Assembly (NCBI RefSeq): GCF_900114545.1 | Contig: NZ_FOTI01000018.1 | Coordinates: 1 to 56,143, forward strand | Direction: 5' to 3' | Origin: Halanaerobium salsuginis | GTDB taxonomy: Bacteria > Bacillota > Halanaerobiia > Halanaerobiales > Halanaerobiaceae | DNA length: 56,143 bases | In this document: piece after piece, positions 44,692 to 52,863 of the stretch | Layout: every line of letters starts with the position of its first letter | Numbering within the stretch: the first letter of the stretch is position 1 | Program-made: the position numbers and the translations under genes | Notes under the pieces: generated by a model | Databases searched by the model: none | Told to the model about the DNA's origin: nothing | What the model saw: the letters and a program-made list of their open reading frames with translations, nothing else

Positions 44692-45534
44692 ATGAAAATG
44701 TCAGACAATAAGCATTTAAAAAGTGTTATTTATCATATCTGTATTTTAACTCTTGGCTTAATGATGTTTTATCCTGTACTCTGGATGATAGCAAGTTCTT
44801 TTAAAGGGCATGCTAATGCACTAAGTCCTAGCTTAATTCCAGATCAATTTTTAATACAAAATTATTTTCAGGGCTGGCAGGGATTTGGAGATTTAACTTT
44901 TGCTACTTTTTTTAAAAACTCATTTATTATTGCTACTACTGCAACTATTGGTCAGGTAATTTTATCTGCAATGACTGCCTATGGTTTTGGCAGGATCCAA
45001 TTTAAGGGCCGCAATTTTTGGTTTTCAGTTATGATTATCACACTATTATTTCCCCAACAGGTGGTAATGATACCACAGTACTTAATGTTTAATCAGTTGG
45101 GATGGATTGATACTTTTAAACCATTAATTTTACCTAAATTTACGCCATTACCATTCTTTGTCTTTTTAATGGTCCAATTTGTGCGAGGACTGCCTAGAGA
45201 ACTTGATGAAGCAGCCCGGATTGATGGCTGTGGAGTTTACATGATTTTCTTTAAGATTATTTTGCCGAATATAAAACCAGCTTTAATAACCGCTGCTATT
45301 TTTTCATTTTACTGGACCTGGCAGGACTTTTTTACTCCTCTGCTCTATATTCAGTCAACAGAGCTTTATCCTGTTTCACTGGCTCTTTCTTTATTTGCTG
45401 ATCCCCAGGCAGTTACCAATTGGGGGGCAATGTTTGCTATGGCAACACTTTCCTTACTGCCAATCTTTTTGATTTTTATTTTCTTCCAGCGTTATCTAGT
45501 TGAAGGAATTGCTACTTCGGGTTTAAAAGGATAA
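44692..45534 (+). CDS. ABC sugar transporter permease (MalG type)
   Basis: 280-residue permease, six membrane segments, EAA loop LDEAARIDGCGVYMIFFKIILP near residue 180. ATG 44692 is preferred because AAGGAGA is about nine bases upstream; a TTG at 44686 lies too close to that site. Last gene of operon C, followed by a terminator. As with the other two importers, no ATPase gene is present, pointing to a shared MsmX-like ATPase elsewhere. Confidence 0.93.
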   Translation: MKMSDNKHLKSVIYHICILTLGLMMFYPVLWMIASSFKGHANALSPSLIPDQFLIQNYFQGWQGFGDLTFATFFKNSFIIATTATIGQVILSAMTAYGFGRIQFKGRNFWFSVMIITLLFPQQVVMIPQYLMFNQLGWIDTFKPLILPKFTPLPFFVFLMVQFVRGLPRELDEAARIDGCGVYMIFFKIILPNIKPALITAAIFSFYWTWQDFFTPLLYIQSTELYPVSLALSLFADPQAVTNWGAMFAMATLSLLPIFLIFIFFQRYLVEGIATSGLKG

Positions 45535-45569
45535 ATTAATGAGAAATTTAAATTAAATAATGGCAGGAG

Positions 45570-45597
45570 CCCTTCTGATTTTCAGGAGGGTTTTTTA
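45570..45597 (+). terminator. Terminator of operon C
   Basis: CCCTTCTGA / TCAGGAGGG stem (one G-T pair), a TTT loop and a run of six T. Confidence 0.87.
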
Positions 45598-45676
45598 AGC
45601 TATATCAAATAGTAGTCTAAGCTGGTTGTCCTTTCTCTGACTATATAATATAATTAAGTCAGCAGGAGCTGAAAAA

Positions 45677-48600
45677 ATGAGAAAAAAATATTTTTTAGAA
45701 AAAGAAGTTAATAAAACTGTTTTAAATAACGCACTTAAATATTATCAACAGGGTAATATTTTGCAGTATAGAGTTAAACAATTAGCAGCTGATCTTTATT
45801 TAGTTAAAGCTACAGTTTCCGAAGTTGCTAAGTATCAAGTTCAGCTCAACTTTAAGCTAGCCAGTTCTGAATTTGAAATTAAACAGCATAATTGTAATTG
45901 TAAGGAACAGGAACTAGAATTTTGCCAGCATCAAGTTGCTGTTATTTATAAATTTTTAACTGAAGATTATAAATCTCAGAAATTGAGAGATAATATAGTT
46001 TTAACTGGTCAGAATAATGCACTGCCTGCTGATCAGATTGTTCGTCAAAAAATAAAACAGAAAAGTTTTGCCAGGCTGTTGAGGTTAAAAGAAAATCTGC
46101 AGCCAGAACAAAAACAAAAATTATCTTATAAAGTAAAAGGACTTAGTAGCCCGGGGCTGAAAAATTTTAGTTTACAATTTGACTCTGAGCAAATTAGTTC
46201 TCATGAAATAGAAGAAGTTGTTGATAGTCTTAATAGTGATCAACCTGGCTACTATGAGCAAAGTTTGCTGGCTAATCTTTTTGCAGGGCGTGAACTAGAA
46301 TTATTGAAAAAATTAGCCAGTTTAGTTAAACGTAAAGGCAGAAGTCAGAACTCTCTTTTACTGACTAAAAATGAAAATAGTCTTGATTTTTTGCTTGAAT
46401 TAGCAGCCGGGTTAAAAGTTTTGCTGCATGAAAATAAAAAACAGCTGCAGATTGGTAAACAGATTAAGGCTGACTTTCAATTGACTGGAGATTTAAATAA
46501 AGTTAAGTTTGAATTAGCAGATAATGACTTAGAAATTTATTGGGGAGAAAATAAAGATTGCTGCTGGACTTTGATCGATAATTGTCTCCATAAAGTTAAA
46601 GTTCCAATTTTACAGGAAATACCAGCTCAGTTCTGGATTCCCCCTTCCAATCAGGGAGAATTTTTGTTTGAAGTTTTACCTGCTCTGCAGGAAAATAATC
46701 AGCTTACCATAGCTTCTAATTTAACAGATTATAATTTGATTACAGAAGAACCGGCAGTTAAATTATCACTTGATTATCAGGCAGATGAGATTAGCTGTCA
46801 ATTAGCGGTTGCTTTTGCTGAACAAAAATATTTTAATACTGAATTACTCAGTCTGGATACAGATCATAATTTATATCAGCAGGATCTAGAAGATCCTAAA
46901 ACTTGGTATAGTAGAGATAATCAAGCTTTAGCAACTATACTTAATTTTTTAGATGAATATAATTTTAAAGTTAGACCTGGTGAATTTGTAATTAAAGCAA
47001 GTGATGATATCCAGGAATTTATTACAGATGGCTACCCACATATTCCGGAAGAATGGGAAGTTGAAGTTAGTAATAGTTTTGATAAACTTGAAATTAAAAC
47101 AGTTAAGTTAGAACCAATTATTGAATTTGATGATAGTGATGGTATTAATTGGTTTGATTTTAACATTAGTTATAATTTAGGAGGGATAAGCTACAGCCGT
47201 CAGAAAATTATGGACTTAATTTCTTATAATCGGAAAGGAGAAGCTTATCTTAAATTTGCTAATCAGTATTATATTTTAGAGAATAGTCGTCAAGAAGAAA
47301 AATTAAGCCAGGTTTTAGAAAATAGTCAAGCCCAGGCAGATAGCTATCGTGCTCCTTACTATAGTCTGCTTTATTATCGAAAGCTAATTGGAGAATTGGG
47401 AATAGAATTTCGTGAGCAGAAAGTGTTTAACCAGTTAGCTGAAGATATTACTTCTCAAAAAGTGGTTGAACGATCAGAAGTACCGTCAGCAGTTAAAAAT
47501 ATACTGCGTGATTATCAGGTAAGTGGTTTTAACTGGCTCAATTTTTTAGTTAAATACAATTTTGGAGGAATTTTAGCTGATGAAATGGGACTTGGTAAAA
47601 CTTTGCAGGTATTAACCTTAATTAAAAATCTAACTCTACAAAATCCGGCTCTTGTACTCTGCCCACGGACTTTAATCTATAACTGGCAGGAGGAAGCAGA
47701 AAAGTTTTTCCCAGATTTAAAAACATTAGTTTATTATGGGCAGCCAGAGGAAAGGCAAGTTCAACAGCAGCAATTTAAAGATTTTGATTTAATTATTTCT
47801 TCTTATGCAACTATCAGTCGAGATGTTAAGCAATTAAATCAGGCAAAAATTTCTTTTGCTCTCTTAATTTTAGATGAAGCCCAACATATAAAAAATCATC
47901 GGACTAAACGCGCTGCTGCAGTAAAAAAAATCTCTGCTCAACATCGTCTTGCTTTAACTGGAACTCCTTTAGAAAATTCTCTGGCTGAACTGTGGTCTAT
48001 ATTTGATTTTTTAATGCCTGGTTATTTAGGCAATTTTAATTATTTTAGAAAAAAATACTTACTGCCAATTAAAAATAATCAAGCTGATAAAATCCTTTTA
48101 GAACTAAAAGAAAGAATTGCTCCTTTTATTTTAAGGCGCAGCAAGAAAGATGTGCTGCAGGAACTACCAGAAAAAGTTATTAATTTACATCCAGTTAGTA
48201 TGACTCAATTACAGGAAGATAGTTACAAAACTGTGCTGGAGGAAGTTAAAGGAGAACTATATCAGCAGGTTTCCCAGCAGGGATTTAATAATTCGCGGTT
48301 AAATGTTTTAGCAGCTTTGACAAAATTGCGGCAGATCTGTGATCATCCTTATTTAGTCTTAGGAGAAAAGGGTAAAAATCATAAATCAGGTAAGTTAGAA
48401 GCCCTCAAAGAATTAATTATGGATGCTGTTCAATCAGGTCATAAACTAATAGTTTTTAGCCAGTTTGTAAAGATGCTTAAATTAATTAGACAAGAACTGA
48501 AGAAAGTTAAAATCAAGTATCAATATCTAGATGGAGCTACTAGAAATAGAATGGCAAGAGTAAAGAGTTTTAATCAGGATCCTGAGATTTCAGTTTTCTT

Positions 48601-48895
48601 AATTAGTTTAAAGGCAGGTGGAGAGGGCCTCAATTTAACTGCTGCTGATATTGTAATTCATGTTGATCCCTGGTGGAATCCTATGGTAGAAAATCAGGCT
48701 ACTGATCGTGCTCACAGATTAGGACAGCAGAATAAGGTTATGGTATATAAATTAATTGCCCGGGGAACAGTAGAAGAAAAAATGGTTAAATTGAAAAATA
48801 AAAAACAGCTATTATTTGATAATATAATTGAAAATAATATTAATCCTATTGATGCAGTAAGCTGGGAAGATATTCAACAACTATTTAGCTATTAA
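45677..48895 (+). CDS. SWIM zinc finger SNF2-family DNA helicase/translocase
   Basis: 1072-residue ATP-dependent DNA translocase. A SWIM-type zinc finger is at about residues 73-85 (CNCKEQELEFCQH). A long beta-rich middle region leads to the SNF2 core from about residue 610: DEMGLGKT (Walker A, near 633), LDEAQHIKN (motif II, near 730), ALTGTPLEN (III), then the C-terminal RecA lobe with FSQF, LKAGGEGLNLT and ATDRAHRLGQ. Many Firmicutes carry such a stand-alone gene. No methylase, nuclease or phospholipase-D partner lies beside it, so a defence-island role (as in DISARM) is not supported here. It is flanked by a terminator upstream and a hairpin at its own end. Confidence 0.93.
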   Translation: MRKKYFLEKEVNKTVLNNALKYYQQGNILQYRVKQLAADLYLVKATVSEVAKYQVQLNFKLASSEFEIKQHNCNCKEQELEFCQHQVAVIYKFLTEDYKSQKLRDNIVLTGQNNALPADQIVRQKIKQKSFARLLRLKENLQPEQKQKLSYKVKGLSSPGLKNFSLQFDSEQISSHEIEEVVDSLNSDQPGYYEQSLLANLFAGRELELLKKLASLVKRKGRSQNSLLLTKNENSLDFLLELAAGLKVLLHENKKQLQIGKQIKADFQLTGDLNKVKFELADNDLEIYWGENKDCCWTLIDNCLHKVKVPILQEIPAQFWIPPSNQGEFLFEVLPALQENNQLTIASNLTDYNLITEEPAVKLSLDYQADEISCQLAVAFAEQKYFNTELLSLDTDHNLYQQDLEDPKTWYSRDNQALATILNFLDEYNFKVRPGEFVIKASDDIQEFITDGYPHIPEEWEVEVSNSFDKLEIKTVKLEPIIEFDDSDGINWFDFNISYNLGGISYSRQKIMDLISYNRKGEAYLKFANQYYILENSRQEEKLSQVLENSQAQADSYRAPYYSLLYYRKLIGELGIEFREQKVFNQLAEDITSQKVVERSEVPSAVKNILRDYQVSGFNWLNFLVKYNFGGILADEMGLGKTLQVLTLIKNLTLQNPALVLCPRTLIYNWQEEAEKFFPDLKTLVYYGQPEERQVQQQQFKDFDLIISSYATISRDVKQLNQAKISFALLILDEAQHIKNHRTKRAAAVKKISAQHRLALTGTPLENSLAELWSIFDFLMPGYLGNFNYFRKKYLLPIKNNQADKILLELKERIAPFILRRSKKDVLQELPEKVINLHPVSMTQLQEDSYKTVLEEVKGELYQQVSQQGFNNSRLNVLAALTKLRQICDHPYLVLGEKGKNHKSGKLEALKELIMDAVQSGHKLIVFSQFVKMLKLIRQELKKVKIKYQYLDGATRNRMARVKSFNQDPEISVFLISLKAGGEGLNLTAADIVIHVDPWWNPMVENQATDRAHRLGQQNKVMVYKLIARGTVEEKMVKLKNKKQLLFDNIIENNINPIDAVSWEDIQQLFSY

Positions 48896-48920
48896 ATAGT
48901 GTGTCTATTATTTAATAGCT
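48887..48920 (+). terminator. Possible terminator overlapping the SNF2 stop codon
   Basis: AGCTATTAAATAG can pair with CTATTATTTAATAGCT (one bulge), followed by TTTTAATAA. AT-rich and weaker than the other terminators. Confidence 0.45.
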
Positions 48921-48993
48921 TTTAATAACTATCTAGAAAATAGTTTAACTATTAAGCTTGAGATTTAAGGCTATTATTCAGGGAGATGAGGTA

Positions 48994-49905
48994 ATGACCA
49001 GAAAAATAATTATTGACACCGATCCAGGAATTGATGATGCAGCTGCACTGGCAGTTGCTCTCAATGATCCCCAGCTAGATGTTTTAATGCTAAGTACTGT
49101 AGCCGGGAATGTTAATCTTAGTTATACTACTGAAAATGCTAAAAAAATACTTGATTTTTTTGCTAAAGATATTCCAATTGCACAGGGTAATAGAGCCCCG
49201 CTCTTAGTTGAATACGAAGATGCCAGTGAAATTCATGGAGAAACCGGTTTAAATGGCTATCAATTTCCTGTTAGTAAACGTGTGGTTTTAAGAGAACATG
49301 CTGTAATAGCTATGAAAAATAAAATTTTACAGTCAGCAGAAAAAGTAACCTTAGTTGCGATTGGTCCGCTAACTAATTTAGCACTACTGTTAAATATGTA
49401 CCCTGAAGTTAAAACCAAAATAGCGGAATTGATAATTATGGGAGGCTCTACAGCAGGAGGTAATACTAATTCAGCTGCTGAATTCAATTTTAAAGTTGAC
49501 CCACATGCTGCCCAAATTGTTCTGCAGTCTGGTGTTCCGCTAACTATCTTTGGACTTAATGTTACCAGCCGGGCCAGACTTAAACTGCAGGATATCAATC
49601 AAATCAAAACATTTGGCAGAACGGGAGCTATGCTTTATGACCTGTTTTCTCATTATCGGGGGGGAGATTTTGCTGCAGGACTGATGATACATGATCTATG
49701 TACAATTGTTTATTTACTGCAACCTGAATTATTTACTTTACAATATACTCATGTAGAGGTTGCTACTACTGGTCCAGCAGCCGGAACATTAATTGCTGAT
49801 CTGCAGAATCGTTACTGTAAATCAGCTAATGCAAATCTCGCTGTAGATATTGCAGCAGCAGAATTTGCAGATTGGGTTAAAGCTAAATTTAGTGAATTAA
49901 CTTAG
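48994..49905 (+). CDS. Inosine/uridine-preferring nucleoside hydrolase
   Basis: 303-residue ribonucleoside hydrolase. The calcium-binding N-terminal motif IIIDTDPGIDDAAAL is intact, as are MGGSTAGGNTNSAAEFNFKVDP and the C-terminal MIHDLC segment. It splits a nucleoside into base and ribose in the cytoplasm. ATG 48994 is chosen because the conserved region begins there and GAGATGAGG precedes it; the 12-residue in-frame extension upstream is not supported. Confidence 0.93.
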   Translation: MTRKIIIDTDPGIDDAAALAVALNDPQLDVLMLSTVAGNVNLSYTTENAKKILDFFAKDIPIAQGNRAPLLVEYEDASEIHGETGLNGYQFPVSKRVVLREHAVIAMKNKILQSAEKVTLVAIGPLTNLALLLNMYPEVKTKIAELIIMGGSTAGGNTNSAAEFNFKVDPHAAQIVLQSGVPLTIFGLNVTSRARLKLQDINQIKTFGRTGAMLYDLFSHYRGGDFAAGLMIHDLCTIVYLLQPELFTLQYTHVEVATTGPAAGTLIADLQNRYCKSANANLAVDIAAAEFADWVKAKFSELT

Positions 49906-50014
49906 AAAATCATTTTTAATAATCTTTAGTTAATTACTTTAATTTAAAAGCAGGAAATTTTAAGCTTAACTTTAATAATATATATTAGAGTCTTTTAATA
50001 AGGAGTGATTATAA

Positions 50015-50842
50015 ATGATTCCAACAAGAAAATTGAAAACAGGTAGTGAAATTCCAGCAATTGGTTTTGGCACCTGGGATATTAGTCAGAAAAATGTAGC
50101 TGAAAAGGTAAAACTAGCATTAGAAGCAGGATATAATCATATTGATACTGCTGAAGGCTATAAAAATGAAGCTGGAATTGGAGATGTTCTAACCGGTCAG
50201 AGCAGAGATGATTTGTTTATAACTTCTAAAGTCTTACCTTCTAATCTTAATTATGAAAGTGTACTTAAAGCTTGTCAGCGTTCTTTAGAAAAACTAGGTA
50301 CTAATTATTTAGATCTCTATTTAATTCACTGGCCTAATCCAGCAATTTCTCTGCGGGAAACTTTATCTGCTATGAAAACTCTAGTTGATCAGGGTCTAGT
50401 CAAGAATGTTGGAGTTAGTAATTTTTCTGTTTATCAGCTCAATGTTGCTTTAAAGATTTCTCCAGTTCCAATAGCTGTTAATCAGGTAGAATTTCACCCC
50501 TGGTTATATCAGCAAGAATTATTAGAGCTCTGCAATCAAAATGATGTTGTAATTGGAGCTTCTGCTCCGCTGGCCCGGACAGAAGTTCTGCAGGATGAAA
50601 CTATTATTGAACTGGCAGCTAAGTATGACAAATCACCAGCTCAAATTGTTCTAAATTGGGAAGTTATTAAAGGCATAGTTCCTCTGCCCAAGTCAAAAAG
50701 CGCTGCTCATATTAAGGAAAACTTAGCTATTTTTGACTGGGAGCTATCGGGGGATGATGTAGCTAAGATTGACCAGATTACTAAAGAAAAAAGAGTTTAC
50801 ATGATTTCTCTTGATGATGAAACTTATGGAATTCGTTCTTAA
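50015..50842 (+). CDS. Aldo/keto reductase
   Basis: 275-residue NADPH-dependent carbonyl reductase of the AKR5-like group (2,5-diketogluconate reductase/YtbE type). The catalytic tetrad appears as Asp in HIDTAEGY, Tyr in the same motif, Lys in FITSKV and His in LIHWPNP; cofactor residues are in PLPKSKSAAHIKEN. AAGGAGTG precedes the ATG. Single-gene unit with a terminator. Natural substrate unknown, perhaps a keto-sugar or aldehyde. Confidence 0.92.
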   Translation: MIPTRKLKTGSEIPAIGFGTWDISQKNVAEKVKLALEAGYNHIDTAEGYKNEAGIGDVLTGQSRDDLFITSKVLPSNLNYESVLKACQRSLEKLGTNYLDLYLIHWPNPAISLRETLSAMKTLVDQGLVKNVGVSNFSVYQLNVALKISPVPIAVNQVEFHPWLYQQELLELCNQNDVVIGASAPLARTEVLQDETIIELAAKYDKSPAQIVLNWEVIKGIVPLPKSKSAAHIKENLAIFDWELSGDDVAKIDQITKEKRVYMISLDDETYGIRS

Positions 50843-50863
50843 ATAAATTTAATTATAAAGTAG

Positions 50864-50893
50864 AAAAAACCAGGCTTTAAAGCCTGGTTTTTT
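50864..50893. terminator. Bidirectional terminator
   Basis: AAAAAACCAGGCT / AGCCTGGTTTTTT perfect stem with a TTAA loop, working for the aldo/keto reductase and the convergent DUF4282 gene, whose final codons it overlaps. Confidence 0.9.
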
Positions 50894-51125
50894 GCTTTTC
50901 TTCTATACTAACTAAACTTTCATGAATTCTAAAAATAATTATTATACCTTCACAGGTAATTCGCCAGAGTAAATTACCAAAAACGAGTGCACTTAATCCT
51001 TCCAGAGGTTGGTTTCTAGTCATCATTACAACTCCACTAACTGTCAAGCTGAGAAAGCCTAAAAAATAAATTACTTTAATTAAGACTGGACTAACCATGC
51101 TTTTGAAATTAAAATAATCTCCCAC
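50877..51125 (-). CDS. DUF4282 domain-containing membrane protein
   Basis: 82-residue protein with two membrane segments. The start GDYFNFKSMVSPVLIKVIYF and the GNLLWRITCEGIIIIFRIHE segment are characteristic of DUF4282. GTG 51125 is chosen because AAAGGAG lies eight bases before it and it directly precedes the conserved region; an in-frame GTG at 51134 lies within that ribosome site. Function unknown; no context clue. Confidence 0.83.
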   Translation of the reverse strand: MGDYFNFKSMVSPVLIKVIYFLGFLSLTVSGVVMMTRNQPLEGLSALVFGNLLWRITCEGIIIIFRIHESLVSIEEKQKTRL

Positions 51126-51207
51126 TAGAATCACTCCTTTTAAATAATTATTGACTTTGATTTACAAAAGTTTACTTAAGCCAGGTTGCTTGTAAAAAAA
51201 GTTAGTT

Positions 51208-51429
51208 TTACTGTTTGCTTTTATTTTGCAGTCGATCTAGTAAACTGCTAACTCTTTTTTCAGCAGAATTTTTTTCAGCAGCAGCCTGCTCAAATTTAAG
51301 TTTAAGAATACTGCCTTCAATAACTTTTTCTGGTAATTCTTGAACTGGAATAGTAAAACTTTCTTTTTCTGCTGGTCTAATTAATAATTTAGCAATCCCT
51401 TTTTCTATTTTATCTACAGTAACTAGCAT
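51208..51429 (-). CDS. DUF3006 domain-containing protein
   Basis: 73-residue small protein: an N-terminal beta-barrel-like half (VTVDKIEKGIAKLLI, PVQELPEKVIEGSILKL) and a charged helical tail. This is the DUF3006 pattern. It is 27 bases downstream of a ComEC-like metallo-beta-lactamase gene, the usual partner of DUF3006 genes in Firmicutes, so the two are probably co-transcribed and functionally linked. AAAGGAGG precedes the ATG. Biochemical role unknown. Confidence 0.83.
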   Translation of the reverse strand: MLVTVDKIEKGIAKLLIRPAEKESFTIPVQELPEKVIEGSILKLKFEQAAAEKNSAEKRVSSLLDRLQNKSKQ

Positions 51430-51456
51430 AAAAACCTCCTTTATTTATTAAATTTT

Positions 51457-52605
51457 TTATTTGATAGTTATTCTATTTTTCCAGTGAGCGAACTTAACTT
51501 CACTAATTCCTTTAACATTTTTAATAGCAGAAATAGCTTGAAAAGGTCCATGTTTTTTGCGATAGGCAATTATTTTTTTAGCTGTTGCTGGTCCAACTCC
51601 CCAGAGTGATGTTAATTCAGCAGCTGAAGCATGATTGATATTAATTTTTTTGTTTTTATAGTTAGATGCACTATTAGCTTTAGTCTGCTGCTGATTAGCA
51701 TTAATTTTTTCCTGATGGCCAGTTAAAAGCTGCTTTTCACTTGCTGTTTTCAGTACTTTAACTGCTAAAGCTGTTCCATTTGAGTTAACAACTATATCTC
51801 CATTAAGATCATTGCGGTAAATTTTGCTGCCTATTTGATGGTAACGATTAATTATTTTTTGTTCAGGATGACCATAATTATTATCTTTACCAACCTGAAA
51901 TACTGCTATCTCAGGCTGGACAGCTTTAACAAAGGCAGCTGTGCTTGAACTATCACTGCCGTGGTGGGGTACTTTAATTAAATTAGCCTTTAAATCAAAA
52001 TTATTCTGGAGCAGTTTGTTTTCAATTTCTTTTTCCATATCACCAGTAAATAAAAACTTTTGTTTTTTATAACTTAGCATAAAAACTAGTGAAGCATTAT
52101 TAAGTGAATAATCATTAACATTTTTATCTGGATTTAAAAATAATAAACTGAGCTGTCCAATTTTAATTTTATCACCAGTTCTGGGGAGCTTAAAATTAAT
52201 CTGCTTGGCTTCAATTGTCTGCAGATAATTTTCGTAAGTCTGAGAAGTATGAATGCGACCGCTATCTAGAACATTATCTACCGGAAAATTATTTAAAACA
52301 GCAGCTAAGTTACCAATATGATCTGAATGAGGATGAGTACTAATTATATAATCCAATTTTTTAACATCTTTATTATTTAGATAGTTGATTATATGTTCTG
52401 CTGTTTGATCATCACTATCTCCACCATCAACCAAAATATTACTACCATCTGGTCCCTGGATCAGGATACAATCTCCCTGCCCGACATCAATAAAATTAAG
52501 CTTTAAATTATGAGCAGCTGAATTAAGGCTAAAAATTAAAATAAGAATTATACATAAAAAAACATAAAAATATTTATTCTTAAAAAATTTAGGCAATATT
52601 TTCAT
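51457..52605 (-). CDS. ComEC-like metallo-beta-lactamase fused to ComEA-type helix-hairpin-helix
   Basis: 382-residue exported or membrane-anchored hydrolase. An N-terminal hydrophobic segment (about 13-32) leads into a beta-lactamase-fold domain like the C-terminal part of ComEC: NFIDVGQGD, THPHSDHIGNL (metal ligands), LFTGDME and KVPHHGSD. After a Gln/Asn-rich linker (about 290-320) comes a double helix-hairpin-helix resembling ComEA (NINHASAAELTSLWGVGPATAKKIIAYR). This architecture suggests a DNA-binding extracellular nuclease or phosphodiesterase, possibly for DNA uptake or scavenging. DUF3006 follows it. Confidence 0.9.
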   Translation of the reverse strand: MKILPKFFKNKYFYVFLCIILILIFSLNSAAHNLKLNFIDVGQGDCILIQGPDGSNILVDGGDSDDQTAEHIINYLNNKDVKKLDYIISTHPHSDHIGNLAAVLNNFPVDNVLDSGRIHTSQTYENYLQTIEAKQINFKLPRTGDKIKIGQLSLLFLNPDKNVNDYSLNNASLVFMLSYKKQKFLFTGDMEKEIENKLLQNNFDLKANLIKVPHHGSDSSSTAAFVKAVQPEIAVFQVGKDNNYGHPEQKIINRYHQIGSKIYRNDLNGDIVVNSNGTALAVKVLKTASEKQLLTGHQEKINANQQQTKANSASNYKNKKININHASAAELTSLWGVGPATAKKIIAYRKKHGPFQAISAIKNVKGISEVKFAHWKNRITIK

Positions 52606-52863
52606 TTCCTTTCTTAAAATTTATTTAAAATTTTAGTAAAATTATTTAAATAAGATACTCTATCTTTACAATATTTATTTCTGGGAAAAAAAGCAGAATC
52701 CTTTTAATTAAAGTAAGATAAATTTATTCTCTAGTTAAAATTAAGTAGTAATTATCTTGCTAAGTGCTCTAATGTTAATTTTTTGTTAATAAATAACTTT
52801 TAAACTTTTATTCTATCTGATATAATTAAAAAAAATTTACTTAAGGCTTAGGAGGAATATTTA

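Noticed and set aside
45677-48895. SNF2 gene as part of a DISARM-like defence system
   Set aside because: No methyltransferase, DUF1998, phospholipase D or nuclease gene is adjacent; the neighbours are metabolic.
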